DNA from: Pseudomonas grandcourensis
GTDB taxonomy: Bacteria; Pseudomonadota; Gammaproteobacteria; Pseudomonadales; Pseudomonadaceae
Direction of reading: 5' to 3'
NCBI RefSeq assembly: GCF_039909015.1
Contig: NZ_CP150919.1
Location: 1-64,000, forward strand
DNA length: 64,000 bases
Of this stretch, positions 60,175 to 64,000 are shown in pieces (the first letter of the stretch is position 1; every line of letters begins with the position of its first letter). The notes beneath the pieces are model-generated. The model was not told the origin of the DNA and searched no databases. It was given only the letters and a program-made list of their open reading frames with translations. Both the position numbers and the translations under genes were made by a program.

Positions 60175-60714
60175 TTAAGTGCATTTGTGCACAAGTTCTG
60201 CGGCAATCGCCGCCAGATCGTCAAAAATCAATGTGCCTACCGGTAGGGTCTTGCCCAAAGTCTTTTCGCCTTTCCCGGTCTTTACCAAAACTGGCTGTGA
60301 ATCGACGGCTTTGGCGGCTTCCAGGTCACCAAGGCTGTCGCCGACGAACCAGAGATTGGTCAGCGACACGTTGTAATGAGCGGCGATGGTTTTCAACATC
60401 CCGGGTTTCGGCTTGCGGCAATCGCAGCCTTCGTCCGGCCCGTGCGGGCAGTAGACGATCAGCCCGACTTCACCGCCCTGCTCCGCCACCAGCGCGCGCA
60501 AGCGCTCGTGCATGGCATCCAGTGTGGCGAGGTCGTAATAGCCGCGAGCGATGCCCGACTGGTTGGTGGCGACTGCTACCGTCCAGCCGGCCTTGCTCAA
60601 CTGCGCGATGGCTTCGATCGAGCCGGGGAGTGGAATCCACTCCTCCACCGACTTGATGTAAGCGTCGGAGTCGTAATTGATCACTCCGTCCCGATCGAGA
60701 ATCAGCAGCTTCAA
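60175..60714 (-). CDS. gmhB: D-glycero-beta-D-manno-heptose 1,7-bisphosphate 7-phosphatase
   Basis: GmhB removes the 7-phosphate in ADP-heptose synthesis for the lipopolysaccharide core. The 179-residue HAD-family protein starts at TTG 60714 (LKLLILDRDGVINYDSD), six bases after GAGGGA; earlier starts would run into glyS. HAD motifs are LDRDGV, VATNQSGIARGYY and the zinc-binding CPHGPDEGCDCRKPKPGM, with WFVGDSLGDLEAAKA. Length and motifs are typical. Confidence 0.93.
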   Translation of the reverse strand: MKLLILDRDGVINYDSDAYIKSVEEWIPLPGSIEAIAQLSKAGWTVAVATNQSGIARGYYDLATLDAMHERLRALVAEQGGEVGLIVYCPHGPDEGCDCRKPKPGMLKTIAAHYNVSLTNLWFVGDSLGDLEAAKAVDSQPVLVKTGKGEKTLGKTLPVGTLIFDDLAAIAAELVHKCT

Positions 60715-60724
60715 CAGCAATCCC

Positions 60725-62779
60725 TCAACCCAGCAGCGAAATGTCGGCAACGCCGAGGAACAAACCACGCAGACGCGCCAGCAACGCATAACGGTTGGCG
60801 CGGACTTTTGCGTCCTCCGCGTTGACCATCACGGCTTCGAAGAACGCATCCACCGGCTCGCGCAGTGCAGCCAGGCGTGCCAGGGATTCGCTGTACTGAC
60901 GCGAGGCGGCCATTGGCTGTACAGCCTGGTCAGCCTGCTGGATCGCCGAGTACAGGGAGAACTCGTTGGCGTTGTCGAAGTACTTGGCTTCCACGACTGT
61001 CGGAACGGAGCCTTCGACCTTGCTCAGCAAGTTCGACACGCGTTTGTTCACGGCGGCCAGGGCCGCGGCTTCCGGCAGTTTGCGGAAGGCCTGTACCGCT
61101 TGCACGCGCTGGTCGAAGTCCAGGGCTGAACCCGGCTTCAGGGCACGTACCGACAGGTAGGTCGCAACATCGACACCTTCGTCTTCGTAACGGGCACGCA
61201 GGCGGTCGAAGATGAACTCCAGCACCGAATCGTTCAGGCCGGCAGCCTTGACCTTGGTACCGAACGCATTCACAGCGAAGGCCACCGCGTCGTTCAGGTC
61301 CAGATCCAGTTGCTTCTCGATCAGGATACGCAACACGCCCAGTGCGGCACGGCGCAGGGCGTACGGGTCTTTGCTGCCGGTCGGCAGCATGCCGATACCG
61401 AAGATACCCACTAGGGTGTCGAGCTTGTCGGCAATGGCCACGGCCGCACCGGTCAGGGTGCTTGGCAGTTCAGCGCCGGCACCGCGCGGCATGTACTGCT
61501 CGTTCAGCGCCAGTGCGACATCTTCCGGCTCGCCGTCATTGAGGGCGTAGTAGTAACCGGCGACACCTTGCATCTCCGGGAACTCGCCGACCATCTCGGT
61601 CGACAGGTCGCACTTGGACAGCAGGCCTGCGCGAGCAGCCCACGCAGCGTTGCCGCCAATGCGCGTCGCGATGTAGGCGGCGAGTTTGGAAACGCGCTCG
61701 GCCTTGTCGTAGACGCTGCCGAGTTTTTCCTGGAACACCACGTTCTGCAGGCGCAGGTTGAAGTCTTCGAGCTTCTGCTTCTTGTCTTGCTTGAAGAAGA
61801 ACTCGGCGTCGGTCAGGCGTGGGCGAACCACTTTCTCGTTACCGGCGATGATCTGTTGCGGGTCTTTGCTCTCGATGTTGGCCACGGTAATGAAACGTGG
61901 CAGCAACTTGCCGTCGGCATCCAGCAGGCAGAAGTACTTCTGGTTGTCCTGCATGGTGGTGATCAGGGCTTCCTGCGGCACGTCGAGGAAGCGTTCCTCG
62001 AACGAGCACACCAGCGGCACTGGCCACTCGACCAGTGCGGTCACTTCATCGAGCAGCGCTGGCGGAACGATTGCCGTGCCTTCCTGACGGGTGGCGAGCT
62101 CTTCAGTGCGCTTGCTGATGATCTCGCGACGCTCGTTGGCATCGGCCAGCACGTAGGCGGCACGCAGGTCGGCCAGGTAGCTGGACGGCGAACCGATGCG
62201 CACGTTTTCCGGGTGATGGAAGCGGTGGCCACGGGAGTCGCGGCCGGCCTTCTGGGCGAGGATGGTGCAATCGATGACCTGGTCACCGAGCAGCATCACC
62301 AGCCACTGGGTCGGACGAACGAACTCTTCCTTGCGCGCGCCCCAACGCATGCGTTTCGGGATCGGCAAGTCGTTCAGGGAATCTTCGACGATGGTCGGCA
62401 GCAGGCTCGCGGTCGCCTTGCCGGCGATGCTCTGGCTGTAGCGCAGTTTCGGGCCGCTCTGATCGATTTCGCTCAGGTCGACGCCGCACTTCTTGGCAAA
62501 GCCCAGTGCTGCCTGGGTCGGGTTGCCTTCGGCATCGAACGCGGCCTGACGTGGCGGGCCGTCGAGGTTGATGCTGCGATCCGGCTGCTGGGTGGCCAGT
62601 GCGGTGATCAGCACGGCCAGGCGACGCGGCGCGGCGTAGACGGTTTTGGTCTCGTAGTTCAGGCCGGCAGCTTGCAGGCCCTTGTCGATACCGGCGAGGA
62701 ACGCCTCGGCCAGGGTGTTCAGGGCTTTGGGTGGCAGTTCTTCAGTGCCCAGTTCAACCAGAAAATCCAGAGCACTCAT
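60725..62779 (-). CDS. glyS: Glycyl-tRNA synthetase beta subunit
   Basis: The 684-residue beta subunit forms the alpha2beta2 glycyl-tRNA synthetase with GlyQ. It starts [20 protein letters not shown] and contains typical GlyS segments ([73 protein letters not shown]). The start overlaps the glyQ stop by four bases. A long plus-strand frame across it is only a shadow. Confidence 0.96.
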   Translation of the reverse strand: MSALDFLVELGTEELPPKALNTLAEAFLAGIDKGLQAAGLNYETKTVYAAPRRLAVLITALATQQPDRSINLDGPPRQAAFDAEGNPTQAALGFAKKCGVDLSEIDQSGPKLRYSQSIAGKATASLLPTIVEDSLNDLPIPKRMRWGARKEEFVRPTQWLVMLLGDQVIDCTILAQKAGRDSRGHRFHHPENVRIGSPSSYLADLRAAYVLADANERREIISKRTEELATRQEGTAIVPPALLDEVTALVEWPVPLVCSFEERFLDVPQEALITTMQDNQKYFCLLDADGKLLPRFITVANIESKDPQQIIAGNEKVVRPRLTDAEFFFKQDKKQKLEDFNLRLQNVVFQEKLGSVYDKAERVSKLAAYIATRIGGNAAWAARAGLLSKCDLSTEMVGEFPEMQGVAGYYYALNDGEPEDVALALNEQYMPRGAGAELPSTLTGAAVAIADKLDTLVGIFGIGMLPTGSKDPYALRRAALGVLRILIEKQLDLDLNDAVAFAVNAFGTKVKAAGLNDSVLEFIFDRLRARYEDEGVDVATYLSVRALKPGSALDFDQRVQAVQAFRKLPEAAALAAVNKRVSNLLSKVEGSVPTVVEAKYFDNANEFSLYSAIQQADQAVQPMAASRQYSESLARLAALREPVDAFFEAVMVNAEDAKVRANRYALLARLRGLFLGVADISLLG

Positions 62780-63729
62780 TGTGCAGCCTCCAGCTTGGCC
62801 AGTACTTCATCACGCAGGTCCGGGGTCGCCATCGGGAAGCCCAGTTTGGCGCGAGCCAGCAGGTAGGCTTGCGCAACGGAACGCGCCAGGGTGCGTACAC
62901 GCAGGATGTATTGCTGACGCGCGGTCACCGAGATCGCCCGGCGCGCATCCAGCAGGTTGAAGGTGTGGGAAGCTTTCAACACCATTTCGTAGCTCGGCAA
63001 CGGCAGCGGCTGGTCGAGTTCGATCAGGCGCTTGGCTTCGCTTTCGTAGAAATCGAACAGTTCGAACAGCTTGTCGACGTTGGCGTGTTCGAAGTTGTAA
63101 GTGGACTGCTCCACTTCGTTCTGGTGGAACACGTCGCCGTAGGTCACTTTGCCCATCGGGCCGTCAGCCCAGACCAGGTCGTAGACCGAATCCACGCCTT
63201 GCAGGTACATGGCCAGACGCTCGAGACCGTAGGTGATCTCGCCGGTCACCGGGTAGCACTCGATGCCGCCCGCTTGCTGGAAGTAGGTGAACTGGGTCAC
63301 TTCCATGCCGTTGAGCCAGACTTCCCAGCCCAGACCCCAGGCGCCGAGGGTCGGCGATTCCCAGTTGTCTTCGACGAAGCGGATGTCGTGGACCAGCGGG
63401 TCCAGGCCGACGTGCTTGAGGGAGCCCAGGTACAGTTCCTGGAAGTTGTCCGGATTCGGCTTCAGGACCACCTGGAACTGGTAGTAGTGCTGCAGACGGT
63501 TCGGGTTTTCACCGTAGCGGCCGTCAGTCGGACGGCGGCTTGGCTGCACGTAGGCAGCGTTCCAGGTTTCCGGGCCGATGGCGCGCAGGAACGTTGCGGT
63601 GTGGAAAGTGCCGGCGCCTACTTCCATATCGTAGGGCTGAAGTACCACACAACCTTGCTCGGCCCAGTATTGCTGGAGGGCGAGGATCAAGTCTTGGAAG
63701 GTACGCACGGCTGGCGTAGGCTGGCTCAC
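62776..63729 (-). CDS. glyQ: Glycyl-tRNA synthetase alpha subunit
   Basis: The 317-residue catalytic subunit activates glycine and charges tRNA-Gly. I chose GTG 63729 ([20 protein letters not shown]) with AGGTG upstream. Class II motifs are [20 protein letters not shown] and [21 protein letters not shown] longer frame to 63861 would run into the divergent tag promoter. Confidence 0.96.
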   Translation of the reverse strand: MSQPTPAVRTFQDLILALQQYWAEQGCVVLQPYDMEVGAGTFHTATFLRAIGPETWNAAYVQPSRRPTDGRYGENPNRLQHYYQFQVVLKPNPDNFQELYLGSLKHVGLDPLVHDIRFVEDNWESPTLGAWGLGWEVWLNGMEVTQFTYFQQAGGIECYPVTGEITYGLERLAMYLQGVDSVYDLVWADGPMGKVTYGDVFHQNEVEQSTYNFEHANVDKLFELFDFYESEAKRLIELDQPLPLPSYEMVLKASHTFNLLDARRAISVTARQQYILRVRTLARSVAQAYLLARAKLGFPMATPDLRDEVLAKLEAAQ

Positions 63730-63810
63730 GAAATTCACCTGTTTCTTGGGCTGCGATTTAAAGAGCGGGAGTATACCCGATTCATTGCTGCGCACGCCCC
63801 CTGGAGCCTT

Positions 63811-64000
63811 ATGCCACGCTGCTTTTGGTGTTCCGAAGATCCGCTGTACATGGCTTATCACGATCAGGAGTGGGGCACGCCGCTTCGGGATGCGCAGGGA
63901 TTGTTCGAGTTGCTTTTACTCGAAGGGTTCCAGGCCGGGCTTTCCTGGATCACTGTGCTGCGCAAACGCGAGCATTATCGCCAGGTGATGTTCGGTTTTG
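63811..64000 (+). CDS. tag: DNA-3-methyladenine glycosylase I (5' part)
   Basis: The window ends inside the gene; 63 codons are visible. [20 protein letters not shown] and [20 protein letters not shown] are the conserved N-terminus of Tag, including the first zinc-binding Cys and the YHDxEWG signature. Tag removes 3-methyladenine from alkylated DNA. It is divergent from glyQ. Confidence 0.94.
   Translation, partial: MPRCFWCSEDPLYMAYHDQEWGTPLRDAQGLFELLLLEGFQAGLSWITVLRKREHYRQVMFGF

Noticed and set aside
61568..62866. 432-codon plus-strand frame opposite glyS
   Set aside because: Antisense shadow of glyS extending into glyQ.

Overview
The window is a Pseudomonas chromosome (P. fluorescens-like). 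It starts exactly at the dnaA start codon and reads dnaA-dnaN-recF-gyrB, the standard order beside the replication origin. The far right holds the genes expected next to this cluster in Pseudomonas: a two-component pair, a PlsC-type acyltransferase, gmhB, glyS, glyQ and the start of tag. Organism assignment rests on gene order and on recognising the protein sequences, not on a database search.

Between gyrB and the response regulator lies a single Tn7-like transposon of about 50.4 kb (6216-56602). Its ends are imperfect inverted repeats beginning TGTCGA (20 of the first 24 bases match). It is flanked by a perfect 5-bp target duplication, ATTCC, whose first base is the last base of the gyrB stop codon. 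Each end carries several TnsB-site-like repeats. The terminator that probably belonged to gyrB now sits beyond the right end (56622-56652). The transposition operon tnsA-tnsB-tnsC-tniQ (42338-47839) is intact, with catalytic residues visible in TnsA and TnsB. No Cas genes or CRISPR array are present. The large TniQ/TnsD-like protein is therefore the likely selector of the gyrB 3' end.

The cargo is mostly predicted defence or conflict genes, region by region. 6.7-18.3 kb: a DISARM-related array (SNF2 helicase with DUF3883, decayed HNH gene, DUF1156 methylase, DUF262-HNH protein, DUF499 ATPase). 18.3-23.2 kb: an unnamed cluster (zinc-ribbon protein with a 48-residue tandem repeat, a 47-residue peptide, a 658-residue helical protein, a short tail-like ORF). 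23.4-25.5 kb: a four-gene operon with a uracil-DNA-glycosylase-like protein, preceded by three copies of the palindrome TTCCA-N7-TGGAA. 26.0-27.7 kb: two overlapping membrane-protein genes. 27.8-28.6 kb: debris of a RepB/ParB gene and a group II intron reverse transcriptase. 28.6-31.1 kb: a tyrosine-phosphatase/ADP-ribosylglycohydrolase fusion with a small partner. 31.4-33.0 kb: an IS3-family element. 33.5-38.0 kb: an AT-rich NERD-helicase, an XRE-ImmA/IrrE plus PIN pair, and an orphan Xre/MbcA/ParS antitoxin. 38.5-42.0 kb: a second DUF262-HNH protein and an unknown gene divergent from tnsA.

Right of the tns operon (48-56.6 kb) are a small ORF, a DUF6957 protein, a metallophosphoesterase, another orphan antitoxin, an IS66 transposase remnant, a pair of related GTPases and a TOTE-type primase-helicase. 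Two 50-bp near-identical direct repeats (50113 and 56268) bracket this last block. Overall the element looks like a mobile defence island parked next to gyrB without damaging it. Its many remnants (RT, RepB, IS66, HNH, a DNA-binding-domain tail) indicate repeated cargo turnover.
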